Source: Devosia sp. 66-22 (GTDB taxonomy: Bacteria > Pseudomonadota > Alphaproteobacteria > Rhizobiales > Devosiaceae). Taken from it: 64,000 nt of DNA. Each line of letters begins with the position of its first letter. Within the stretch, counting starts at the first letter, position 1. Both the position numbers and the translations under genes were made by a program. The notes under the pieces were generated by a model that did no database searches, was not told the origin of the DNA, and worked only from the letters and a program-made list of their open reading frames with translations. This document shows positions 44,115-52,330 of the stretch, in pieces. The DNA lies in the NCBI GenBank assembly GCA_001899065.1, contig MKUZ01000020.1, forward strand, positions 1 through 64,000, read 5' to 3'.

Positions 44115-44858
44115 ATGGCTTTGGTCAGAACCCGGCCCCTTCTCCCCGATGTCGTGCGTTCCGAACTGCGTCGCGCGATCGTCGAGGGGGAGTTTCCTCC
44201 CGGCTCAAAGTTGCCCAATGAGGAAGCGCTCTGCGCCCGCTTCGCGGTCAGCCGGATTACGCTGCGCGAGGCTGTGCGCGGCTTGATCGAGGACGGCTAT
44301 GTCATCCGCCGCCAGGGCGCCGGGACCTTCGTGACCTCGGGTCCGGCGTTGCGCAATTCGCTCGATACGAACTTCAGCTACACCGAGTATCTCGAGAGCT
44401 CGGGCGTCAAGGTGTCGAAGAAAGTTATCGACGCGCAGCGGTCGAGCGGCGACGACGAGGTGATCGCCGATCTCGACCTCGGCGAAAACGACGAGTTCGT
44501 GGTCGTGCGCCGCGTCCGCATTGCCGGCAAGCGGCCCGCGATCTATTCGATCGACAGCCTGCCCGGCGACATCGTCGACGCCAGGCGCGACCTCAAGGCG
44601 TTCAGCGGCTCGCTCTACAAGCTGCTCGGCTCGCGCGGCCACGACATCGACCACGCGCGCACCATCATCACGCCGGTGCTTGCAACGAGCGAGATCGCCC
44701 AAATCCTCGACGTGCCTGCGGGCACGCCGCTCCAGCATCTGAAGCAGGTCGACTACAACACCGCGGGCCGCCCGGTGATGCGGTCGCTCGAGTGGCACGT
44801 ACCGTCCGTGATCGAGCTACGCGTCTATCGCCGCGGCCCCGGTCCGATGCCGGCGTGA
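44115..44858 (+). CDS. GntR-family regulator, HutC/UTRA type
   Basis: A 247-residue regulator. The winged helix-turn-helix (LRRAIVEGEFPPGSKLPNEE, ARFAVSRITLREAVRGL, GYVIRRQGAGTFV) is followed by a UTRA ligand domain from about residue 90 (VVRRVRIAGKRPAIYSIDSL). The ATG at 44115 is chosen because homology begins there; 20 more codons upstream are open. It is the only complete regulator in the 35-55 kb block and therefore the best candidate to bind the six AGTCATCATATGACT sites. No copy of the site was seen before this gene itself, which may be read from the transporter promoter. Confidence 0.93.
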   Translation: MALVRTRPLLPDVVRSELRRAIVEGEFPPGSKLPNEEALCARFAVSRITLREAVRGLIEDGYVIRRQGAGTFVTSGPALRNSLDTNFSYTEYLESSGVKVSKKVIDAQRSSGDDEVIADLDLGENDEFVVVRRVRIAGKRPAIYSIDSLPGDIVDARRDLKAFSGSLYKLLGSRGHDIDHARTIITPVLATSEIAQILDVPAGTPLQHLKQVDYNTAGRPVMRSLEWHVPSVIELRVYRRGPGPMPA

Positions 44859-44902
44859 GGCGCAGCTTGCGATAGACAAGTCCGCCGTCGCCCCATATCA
44901 TA

Positions 44903-44917
44903 AGTCGTCATATGATT
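44903..44917 (+). promoter_or_regulatory. GntR-type operator, site 4
   Basis: AGTCGTCATATGATT, 11 bases before the GTG start of the BNR propeller gene; 12 of 15 bases match site 2. Confidence 0.7.
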
Positions 44918-44928
44918 GAGGACGAGCC

Positions 44929-46161
44929 GTGACCGAAGCCACCAAATTCCATCCCCCGCTTCGTCTGATCGACGACATGGCCTGGTGCTGGTGGACGCGC
45001 CCCCGCGCCACGCGCATCGGCAACGACATCTACTTCGCGGCGCTCGACCAAGAGGGCGGCATGATTGCCGCGCGCTATGATTTGGATTCGGGCCAGGTCC
45101 AGCGCAGCAGGCTGGCGCAGTTCGAGGACGACGATCACAACAACCCCGCGCTGCTCGCCGTTGCTGGTAAGCCGCTCGTCTGCTTCTACTCGCGGCACGA
45201 TGCCGAGGAAGGGCTGCGCTACCGCATCTCGACCGCGCCGCTGTCGCTCGACGACTGGCTACCGGAACAGCGGCTCACCTTCAATGGGTCGACGACCTAC
45301 GCGCAGGTGCATGATGTCGGCGGCACGCTGCACCTGTTCACGCGCGTGAATGAAACGCGCTGGGGCTGGTGCATGTCGTCAGACTGGGCCCAGAGCTGGA
45401 CCACCCCGCGCGACTTTCTGAGCTTCGATACGGACCAGCAAGTCTACATGGCGACGGCCCTGTTGTCTGACGGCAGGACCATGCGGGTCGGCGTCTCGGG
45501 CCATCCCAAGGAATACGAGAAGAAGCCGGTGCATGACGTGTTCGCCTGCCTCGTGGATCTCGAGACGGGCGCGGTGACGTTGCCCGCGAACGGCAGGCAG
45601 ATCGGCAACCTCAAGACCGGCGCCGGCCTGCCGCTCGACTACACCGTGCTCGAGCTGGTGCAGCAGACCCGGGCCGATCGCACCGTGAACCTGTTCGACG
45701 TGAGCAGCGGACCGGTGTTCGAGATCGGCTATGTCAGCAAGATCAAGGACGACATGACGACGCGCGATGGCTGGCACCACGTCGCCTCGCTACGCGACGG
45801 CCGCTGGGTGGTCGACGACATTGCACCCACGGGCCGCAAATTCGGCTACATTGATGCGGGCCTCTATGTGGGCAGCATTGCGTTCCCTGAGCGAGCGGCC
45901 GCCGGCCAGCTCTATTTGACGCGTGAGGCGGACGGGCTCTGGCACTTCGAGTATTGGCAGCGCGGGGACGACGGCATATGGCGCGCGACACCGCTCGCCG
46001 CGCCTGGCACGCAGCGGCTCACGCGGCCGTGGGCGGTGTCGCCGCCTGCCGATGGGATCGGCGTGGTTGCACTCGCCCTCGAGCGGTACGCGGACGACAG
46101 CTACTATGCGTCCTTGTCCCACTTGGTGGGCGCGGCGCTTCCCGAAGCCTTCAAGCCATGA
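44929..46161 (+). CDS. BNR_4-type beta-propeller, possible polysaccharide lyase
   Basis: A 410-residue propeller protein without signal peptide, beginning at GTG 44929. The block FEDDDHNNPALLAVAGKPLV and FYSRHDAEEGLRYR resembles BNR_4 repeat proteins, a group that includes ulvan-lyase families. NGSTTYAQVHDVGGTLHLFT and GVSGHPKEYEKKPVHDVFA are further repeats. It may cleave or bind an imported uronide or sulfated oligosaccharide, but no lyase residues can be assigned with confidence. It is coupled by a 4-base overlap to an oxidoreductase. Confidence 0.75.
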   Translation: MTEATKFHPPLRLIDDMAWCWWTRPRATRIGNDIYFAALDQEGGMIAARYDLDSGQVQRSRLAQFEDDDHNNPALLAVAGKPLVCFYSRHDAEEGLRYRISTAPLSLDDWLPEQRLTFNGSTTYAQVHDVGGTLHLFTRVNETRWGWCMSSDWAQSWTTPRDFLSFDTDQQVYMATALLSDGRTMRVGVSGHPKEYEKKPVHDVFACLVDLETGAVTLPANGRQIGNLKTGAGLPLDYTVLELVQQTRADRTVNLFDVSSGPVFEIGYVSKIKDDMTTRDGWHHVASLRDGRWVVDDIAPTGRKFGYIDAGLYVGSIAFPERAAAGQLYLTREADGLWHFEYWQRGDDGIWRATPLAAPGTQRLTRPWAVSPPADGIGVVALALERYADDSYYASLSHLVGAALPEAFKP

Positions 46162-47177
46162 CGGAACTCCCCATCGGCCTGGGCGTGATCGGCTGCGGCT
46201 GGGCCGCCGGCGAGATCGCCCGGGCGACGACCCGGCTTCACGCCCTCCGCATCGTCGCGGCGTTCGACGCCGATCCGGCGCGAGCCAGGTCATTCGCGGA
46301 CAAGACGCATGCCCGCATCGCCTCGGGCATCGACGATGTACTCGCGGACCCCGCGGTGAGCACGGTCTATGTCGGCCTGCCGCACTATCTTCTGTCGCCG
46401 ACGGTCGAGCGTGCGCTGATGGCGGGCAAGCATGTGCTCGCCGAAAAGCCACTGTCCCTCGACGCTGCCGATGCGCGCCGTCTTGGGCGCCTCGCGGAGT
46501 CGAACGGGCTCAAGCTCGGGGTATTCTACGAACTGCGCCGCTCCGGCACCGTGAGCACCGCAAAACGCATCTTCGGCGATGGCGAGATCGGGGAGCCGCG
46601 TCTCGTGCGCCTGCGCACGATCATCGACAAGCGCGCCGACTATTGGGGCGCGCCCGGTGCGCCCAACTGGCGGGCCAGCCGGGAACAGGCGGGTGGCGGC
46701 GTGCTGCTGATGAACAGTATCCACCAGCTCGATACGCTGCGCTATATCACCGGGCTCGACTATGTTTCCGCCCAGGGTGACGTCGCGACCTTCCGCGCCG
46801 TTGCCGACGTCGAGGACGCGGGCGCCGCCTTGCTACGTCTCTCGAATGGCGGGATCGTCAGCATCGTCGCCAGTGCGCACAGTCCGGGGGCGAACAATGA
46901 CGAGACCATTGAGATCGATGGGACGCTGGGCCGCCTCGACCTCCCCGATCCCTTTGGCATCGCGCCGCTGCGACTTTACCGCACCGAGACCAAGGTGTGG
47001 AACGACATCTCAGTCGAACGGCCGGACAGCCACTTGCTGATGCTGGAGAGTTTTGTCGCGGCCATTGTCACCGGTGGGCCTGTTCCCGCGAGCGCCGGGG
47101 ATGCGGCGGCGGCGATAGGAACGGTCAACGCGATCTATCGCTCGGGTATCGAGCGCCGGACGATCGATATCGCCTAG
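46158..47177 (+). CDS. Gfo/Idh/MocA-family oxidoreductase
   Basis: A 339-residue sugar dehydrogenase-type protein. The Rossmann motif is GLGVIGCGWAAGEIA, the catalytic EKP is in HVLAEKPLSLDAADA, and the active-site histidine is in MNSIHQLDTLRYITG. The start at ATG 46158 overlaps the preceding stop. It converges with the Na/Pi transporter gene, overlapping by 4 bases. Confidence 0.93.
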   Translation: MTELPIGLGVIGCGWAAGEIARATTRLHALRIVAAFDADPARARSFADKTHARIASGIDDVLADPAVSTVYVGLPHYLLSPTVERALMAGKHVLAEKPLSLDAADARRLGRLAESNGLKLGVFYELRRSGTVSTAKRIFGDGEIGEPRLVRLRTIIDKRADYWGAPGAPNWRASREQAGGGVLLMNSIHQLDTLRYITGLDYVSAQGDVATFRAVADVEDAGAALLRLSNGGIVSIVASAHSPGANNDETIEIDGTLGRLDLPDPFGIAPLRLYRTETKVWNDISVERPDSHLLMLESFVAAIVTGGPVPASAGDAAAAIGTVNAIYRSGIERRTIDIA

Positions 47178-48826
47178 CCTGCCGGCTTTAGGCGGCTGTC
47201 GAGAACGTCCCCGGTCTCGGCCAGCACATGATAGCCGATCGTCGCGAGTAGTGAATTGATCGTCTTCAGGGCACGGATGGTTTCGAGGTGGATGTTGCTA
47301 GTGGCGACGCTTGCCTCGGTACCCTGCTTGAGGCGCTGCATGTGGCGGCGCATGCTGTCGTCGACGAGCGCACGTATCTCGCTCTTCCGCCGCACAAGTT
47401 CGCGCGCCTGCGCCACGTCGCGGGTTACGAGAACGTTCTGCGCCAGCCGCATGCTGGCGATGACGCTGCCATGGAGGTCCGAGAGTTCGCGCCAGCCGCT
47501 CGGCGAAAACGCCAGACGCTGCTCGCTGCGCACTTCGGCGAGCCGCAGCAGTGTCTTGGTGATGGCGTCACCGACATATTCGAGGTTGACCGCGATCGCC
47601 GCGAGGTCATGGCTCTGCTTTTCCTGCGTCTCGACTGTGAAGGACACCTTGGCGAGGTAAAGCTTGATCTCGCTCTGCGCCCGGTTCACTGCGGCTTCCA
47701 TGGCCTTGGCCTGGCGTATCTTCTCGGCATCGCCAGTGCGGTAGATCTCCATGATCGGCTCGAGCATCCGCGCGACGATCTCCGCCATTCGGATCAGCTC
47801 ACGCTGCGTGTTGCCCAGTGCCATTGCGGGTTCGCTGATCGAGCCCGGATCCAGACAGCTCGGCGGCAGCCCGAGCGCGAGTTCGCCCGCTTCGGCGGCG
47901 GAGGGCTTTCGTACCAGCCATGCCGTCAGCACACTGACGGGCCGGACCAGCGGCAGGCCGACAACGAGCAGCACGGCGTTGAAGATGAGGTGCAGGTTGA
48001 CTAGCTCGCTGGCGTCGCTGGCGCCGGGGAGATGGCCGCGCGCGCCGGCGCCGAGGACAAGGAGCGCGATCAGCGCACCGCCGCCGCGGAGGATCAGATT
48101 GCCGGCCATGATCTGCCGGCTGATTAGTGCGCCGCCCCGGGTCAGCACGAACGGAATCAGCGCGCCTCCGATATTGGCGCCGATCAGCAGTGATGCGGCC
48201 GCCTCGATCGGCACGAGCCCGTGCGTCGCGAGCGTCAGCAGCAAGATGATGGCCGTCACGGATGAGTGCATCAGCCAGGCGATCACCGCGCCGGCAACGA
48301 GCGCCGTGAAGGCATCGTTGCCGAGGTAGGTCACGACAGCTGGCAGGAGCGGGCTCTCGCGCAGCGGCTCGGTCGCCTGTCCGAGCAGGGAAAGGGCAAC
48401 GAAGATCAGCCCGATCCCAGCGAGCGCGCGACCGGTCTGCCGCAGCTTCCGCGTGTCAGCCTTGAAGAAGAGCCCCGTGCCCACGATCAGCAGGATCGGC
48501 GCGAGAAGCTGGAAATTGAGGCTGAGGAAGTAGACGACGAGTGCCGAGCCGAGGTCGGCGCCCAGCATGATCGCAAGTCCGGCTGACGCGGTGAGCGCAC
48601 CCTTGGCCGCGAAGCCGGCGGCGAGCATCCCGGTCGCCGTCGCGCTCTGGAGGGCGACGGCGAACAGCAAGCCGATACCGGCGGGACGGATGGCCCCGGA
48701 TGCCCAGCGCAGCGCCGCGGTGATTTCCGGACGCCAGCCGCGATCGATGCCAGTCTGCACCATGTGGATGGCCCACAACAGCAGCGCTAGGGCGCCCCCA
48801 ACATGCAGCAGAAAGAGATAGGCCAT
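47174..48826 (-). CDS. Na/Pi cotransporter (NptA/PhoU-domain family)
   Basis: A 550-residue membrane protein. Two repeated Na_Pi_cotrans modules (GIGLLFAVALQSATATGMLA and AVIAWLMHSSVTAIILLLTL, each with the QSATA/HSSVTA motif) are followed by a cytosolic PhoU-like helical domain after residue ~340. It transports phosphate with sodium; the direction in the cell is not evident. Last gene of the glpD-like operon. The ATG lies 10 bases downstream of the kinase stop (RBS in between), and MAYLFLLHVGG is preferred over a longer frame. Phosphate export or recovery after phosphoester breakdown is a plausible role. Confidence 0.9.
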   Translation of the reverse strand: MAYLFLLHVGGALALLLWAIHMVQTGIDRGWRPEITAALRWASGAIRPAGIGLLFAVALQSATATGMLAAGFAAKGALTASAGLAIMLGADLGSALVVYFLSLNFQLLAPILLIVGTGLFFKADTRKLRQTGRALAGIGLIFVALSLLGQATEPLRESPLLPAVVTYLGNDAFTALVAGAVIAWLMHSSVTAIILLLTLATHGLVPIEAAASLLIGANIGGALIPFVLTRGGALISRQIMAGNLILRGGGALIALLVLGAGARGHLPGASDASELVNLHLIFNAVLLVVGLPLVRPVSVLTAWLVRKPSAAEAGELALGLPPSCLDPGSISEPAMALGNTQRELIRMAEIVARMLEPIMEIYRTGDAEKIRQAKAMEAAVNRAQSEIKLYLAKVSFTVETQEKQSHDLAAIAVNLEYVGDAITKTLLRLAEVRSEQRLAFSPSGWRELSDLHGSVIASMRLAQNVLVTRDVAQARELVRRKSEIRALVDDSMRRHMQRLKQGTEASVATSNIHLETIRALKTINSLLATIGYHVLAETGDVLDSRLKPAG

Positions 48827-48836
48827 CAGCGACGCC

Positions 48837-50300
48837 TCAATTGGACGCGGACCAGGTCGGTTCGAGGGCCGCAAATCGCTCGCGGTAAAGGCGATAGGCA
48901 GCCTCGTAGGTCTGCCCCATGCTTGCATCCGGTGCAACTTCCCGCAGCGCGTGCTGCACGGCAGACGACGCAGTTTTTATGTCGCGACTGACTGCGGCTG
49001 CAACCGCCGCCATCAGCCCGGCTCCGATCGCCGATGCGTCGCCGTCGGCGAGAACGTCGGCGGGGCGGCCAGTCGCATCAGCACGGATCTGGCACCACAC
49101 GTCGCTCCGCGCGCCGCCGCCCATCAACCGAAGCCGGCCGGTGGGCACGCCGAGCGCACTGAGCCGGTCGATAACATCGCGCATCGCGAAGGCGGTGCCT
49201 TCGAGTACGGCGCGGGCGAGGTGTGCCGGCTGATGCGAGGTCGAGAGGCCGATGAAACTGCCGCGCGCAGCTGCGATCCACTTGGGTGCGGTGGCGCCAG
49301 TAAGGGCAGGGATGAATGTCAGTCCATCGCACCCGGCGGGCGCGGTCGCGGCCAGTGCCGAAAACGCGTGGTCTGAGGCGATCGACAGCAGCGACGACGC
49401 CCAGCGTATCGCGCCGCCCGAGAGCCAGCCGGGATTGCCGAGGTGGTAGAGCCCACCGGGATAGGCATGCGTTTCAACAAGCTGGGCATAGTCGACAATC
49501 GCTCTCTCCGAGAGTGCCGCCACTGTCTCGGCGGTGCCCAGCGAGACCGCGACGACGCCTGGGCGGCACACGCCGCAGCCGAGTGGGTTGGAGAAGTCGT
49601 CACCGGTGCCGACTGCGACGGGCGTGCCCGGATTGAGCCCGGTCAGCTCGGCGCCGCGCGTGGTTATCGTACCGGCGATCGAGGCCTCATCCGCAATGCC
49701 TGGGAGTTCGCGGACGTCGATGTCGAATGCATTCAGCAGTTCGATATCCCAGCCTCGTGCGGTGACGCCGTAAAGCATCGTGGTCGAGGCCAGCGAATGG
49801 GACATCACCGCCTCGCTGGTCAATGCGGCAACGAGAAAGCTCACTGGCTGGTGCCACTTCGCGATGCGCGAGCGATCCGGATGATGTCGCGATAGCCAGG
49901 CGATCTTCGCAGCCATGTGCGAGGGGTCGAGCACGAGTCCGCAGCGCTCGCTGATGAGCCGCGGGTCGATGTTGGCGATTTCGTCCGTTGCCCGACGGTC
50001 CATCCAGATGATCGCCGATGCCAGGGCAGCGCCTGATGCGTCCACCGGTACGCAGCCATCGAGCTGCCCGCAGATTGCGACCGCCTTGATGTCGTCCGCT
50101 GTTAGCCGTGAGGCGGCGAGGGCCTGACCGATGACCGGGCGCAACGCGTCGAGCCAGAGGTCCGATGACTGCTCGGCCCAGCCGGGGTTTGGATAGGTGG
50201 GCCCGTAGCCGCGGTCGGCGGTTGCGACCAGCTTCAGGTCATCGTCGAGGATCGCCGCCTTGAGGCTCTGCGTCCCGATGTCGATGCCGAGGCTCGCCAC
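48837..50300 (-). CDS. FGGY-family carbohydrate kinase (xylulokinase-like)
   Basis: A 487-residue kinase starting at GTG 50300, 4 bases after the TIM-barrel gene. The phosphate-1 motif is GIDIGTQSLKAAILD. AICGQLDGCVPVD corresponds to the substrate loop of xylulokinases. VSLGTAETVAALSE and RLMGGGARSDVWCQI are the phosphate-2 and adenosine motifs. It phosphorylates a ketose or polyol of unknown identity with ATP. Next to a GlpD-like flavoenzyme it recalls glycerol or erythritol pathways (kinase plus polyol-phosphate dehydrogenase). Confidence 0.92.
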   Translation of the reverse strand: MASLGIDIGTQSLKAAILDDDLKLVATADRGYGPTYPNPGWAEQSSDLWLDALRPVIGQALAASRLTADDIKAVAICGQLDGCVPVDASGAALASAIIWMDRRATDEIANIDPRLISERCGLVLDPSHMAAKIAWLSRHHPDRSRIAKWHQPVSFLVAALTSEAVMSHSLASTTMLYGVTARGWDIELLNAFDIDVRELPGIADEASIAGTITTRGAELTGLNPGTPVAVGTGDDFSNPLGCGVCRPGVVAVSLGTAETVAALSERAIVDYAQLVETHAYPGGLYHLGNPGWLSGGAIRWASSLLSIASDHAFSALAATAPAGCDGLTFIPALTGATAPKWIAAARGSFIGLSTSHQPAHLARAVLEGTAFAMRDVIDRLSALGVPTGRLRLMGGGARSDVWCQIRADATGRPADVLADGDASAIGAGLMAAVAAAVSRDIKTASSAVQHALREVAPDASMGQTYEAAYRLYRERFAALEPTWSASN

Positions 50301-50304
50301 GCCG

Positions 50305-50979
50305 CTAGGCCGCTTCGCAGTCGGCAAGCACGTCGCCCAGTTGCGACAGCAGCGATCCCTTGCGCGGATTGTACGAGCCGTCGAATACGGCCGTGCCGAT
50401 GGTGAAGGCATTGGCACCGGCGTCGGCGACCGCCTTGATGCGTTCGCGCGAGGTGATGGAGCCGGCGACGATCAGATAGCCCTCGCCGATGCCCTTGCGT
50501 GCCGCGCGGACGAGGTCCAGTGGATCGGCCTCGGTGGCGCGGAAAGCGAGCAGATCGGCACCGGCGCAGCCCGCGGCGCGGAAACTCTCGCAATGCGCTG
50601 TCACGTCACTGGGCTTGCCGCCGAGTCTGGTCGGATGGCCCGAGGGGAAGCCCGGGAACGGGAAATAGGATGTGTGCGTCCCTGCAAGAATATCGTTGAT
50701 GCGCGCCACGTCGGTTCCACCCAGCAACCGGTCGACGCCAAGGTCGCGGGCGACGGTGGCCGATCTGAGGCAGGCCTCGGGTGTTTCCGACACCACCTCC
50801 ATATACGAAGTGGCGCCCATCGCGCGAATCCGGTCGGTCAGCGTCTGCAGCGTCCCGGCGTCGACGCCCACATCCTTGAAGCCGACATGTCCGAGCCCGA
50901 GGGGGCCGATCTGCTCGAGCACGTCGAGACAATCCTCCACCGTCTTATCACCGCGGGTCAGCATGAAGATGAAGTCCAT
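50305..50979 (-). CDS. TIM-barrel protein of unknown reaction
   Basis: A 224-residue predicted (beta/alpha)8 barrel. Successive strands read MDFIFMLTRG, LGHVGFKDVG, TSYMEVVSET, DRLLGGTD, GADLLAFRA and GYLIVAGSIT, ending in GANAFTIGTAVFDGSY. The GSI and GTAV loops resemble the standard phosphate-binding site of ribulose-phosphate-type barrels. The substrate is thus probably a small phosphorylated compound, perhaps the product of the neighbouring kinase or dehydrogenases. I do not recognise a characterised family. Confidence 0.75.
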   Translation of the reverse strand: MDFIFMLTRGDKTVEDCLDVLEQIGPLGLGHVGFKDVGVDAGTLQTLTDRIRAMGATSYMEVVSETPEACLRSATVARDLGVDRLLGGTDVARINDILAGTHTSYFPFPGFPSGHPTRLGGKPSDVTAHCESFRAAGCAGADLLAFRATEADPLDLVRAARKGIGEGYLIVAGSITSRERIKAVADAGANAFTIGTAVFDGSYNPRKGSLLSQLGDVLADCEAA

Positions 50980-50993
50980 CGGATACTCCCGGT

Positions 50994-52328
50994 TCAGATT
51001 GTCGGCAACACTTTCGGCAGGCGCCCGCTGGCCCCCATCACGTCGAGCACCGTGAAGCGGTTACGGATCTCACGGCCGTGCAGCATCGCCGCTTCGTAGA
51101 AGCCGCGGTCAAGCTGGATCGCCTGCGGCGTGGTCGGCGCGCCCGCCGCGAGCAGCACCGCTTCGATCCGCGCTGGCGACAGGAAGCTCTGTGCCAGCTT
51201 CGCGGAGATGTCGGTCCATTGGGTCGCGATGCGATGGTTCAATTCGTCGGCCTTCGCTTCATCCAGCCGTTTGGCGGCAAATTCGGGCCAGCACGAGCTG
51301 CCCAGCTCAGTGCCGAAATGGGCGATCACATCGCGTTCGGTGATCGTATCGGCCTTCAGCACAGGTGGCTCCGCGAGCACCGTTTCCTGCAACCGCGCCA
51401 TCGACAGCGTGGTCACGCCAACCTGCTCGCCGTGAAAGGCATGCGGGCGCGTGGCGGGCGCGAGCATGTCGATATAGTGGCTGACGAGATGCTCCGCCTG
51501 GCTGGCTGGCGCGCTCGACCCGAAGATGGCGGTGCCAAGCCCGGAGAGGATCAGCGTACGCACGAGGACGCGCATCGCTTCGGTGCTGCCGGCGACGAGG
51601 TCGCTCGCCAGGTCGAGCAGCAGCGGCTCTTCGTCGGCCAACAGGTCGAACGGCAACTGACGGTAGGCGGTGCCGAGCAGCAGATGGCTCATCAACCAAT
51701 CGGTCTGCGCGGTGGCGCGGCAAACGCTGTCGCCCAGTCCCGCCCGGATCATCCGTTTGGGCGCCGCGGCAAGGACAGCGAGATCGAAGAAGGCGCCTGC
51801 CGGCGCCTGCGCCGGCAGGGTCAGCTTGTGACCGTGCTGGCTGATCGATGCAGTCAGCGACGTGTAGCCGTTCATCGACGGCGCCGTGGCGAAGACCGCG
51901 TAAGGCTTGCCGTCGAGCGCGCTCGAATACTTGGTGAGATCGTTGATCGTCCCCGAACCGACGGCGATGTAGGCATCCGCGCGGCCTGCAGCCTTGCGAA
52001 TGGCGTCTACGGTATCTTCGTCGGGATAGGGAACGTCGGATAGAACGATGCTCTGCACATCGAACACCCCGCCAAGGTCCGCCTCGACTCTCGCGCCAAG
52101 AACGGCGCGGGTCATCGGGTCGCTGACCACCGCGAGCCTGCGGCCGAAGCCGAGTTCCGCCACCAGTTCCGCTTCGGTTCCGGCGAGGGTATCGGCGACG
52201 ACAAGCGAGCGCGTCGCAATTCTGACGGCCTTCCCCGTCTCGGCCTCTCCATAGGTGCCATCGAGCAGCGACCGGATCGGGTCGGGCTTTACTTGAGGCG
52301 ACGGGCTAGGTGGGGCGGTCATCGGCAT
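50994..52328 (-). CDS. sn-Glycerol-1-phosphate dehydrogenase family (AraM/EgsA-like)
   Basis: A 444-residue iron-containing-alcohol-dehydrogenase-fold enzyme of the glycerol-1-phosphate dehydrogenase group, which interconverts DHAP and sn-glycerol-1-phosphate using NAD(P)H. The cofactor loop is AVGSGTINDLTKYSS. APSMNGYTSLTASI is conserved. Metal ligands are the Asp in GLGDSVCRATAQTDW, the His in QAEHLVSHY and the His in FHGEQVGV. In bacteria such enzymes are uncommon, since the usual lipid backbone is glycerol-3-phosphate. A catabolic role on G1P released by the phosphodiesterase is the natural reading. It starts 2 bases after the GlpD-like stop. Confidence 0.9.
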   Translation of the reverse strand: MPMTAPPSPSPQVKPDPIRSLLDGTYGEAETGKAVRIATRSLVVADTLAGTEAELVAELGFGRRLAVVSDPMTRAVLGARVEADLGGVFDVQSIVLSDVPYPDEDTVDAIRKAAGRADAYIAVGSGTINDLTKYSSALDGKPYAVFATAPSMNGYTSLTASISQHGHKLTLPAQAPAGAFFDLAVLAAAPKRMIRAGLGDSVCRATAQTDWLMSHLLLGTAYRQLPFDLLADEEPLLLDLASDLVAGSTEAMRVLVRTLILSGLGTAIFGSSAPASQAEHLVSHYIDMLAPATRPHAFHGEQVGVTTLSMARLQETVLAEPPVLKADTITERDVIAHFGTELGSSCWPEFAAKRLDEAKADELNHRIATQWTDISAKLAQSFLSPARIEAVLLAAGAPTTPQAIQLDRGFYEAAMLHGREIRNRFTVLDVMGASGRLPKVLPTI

Positions 52329-52330
52329 TT

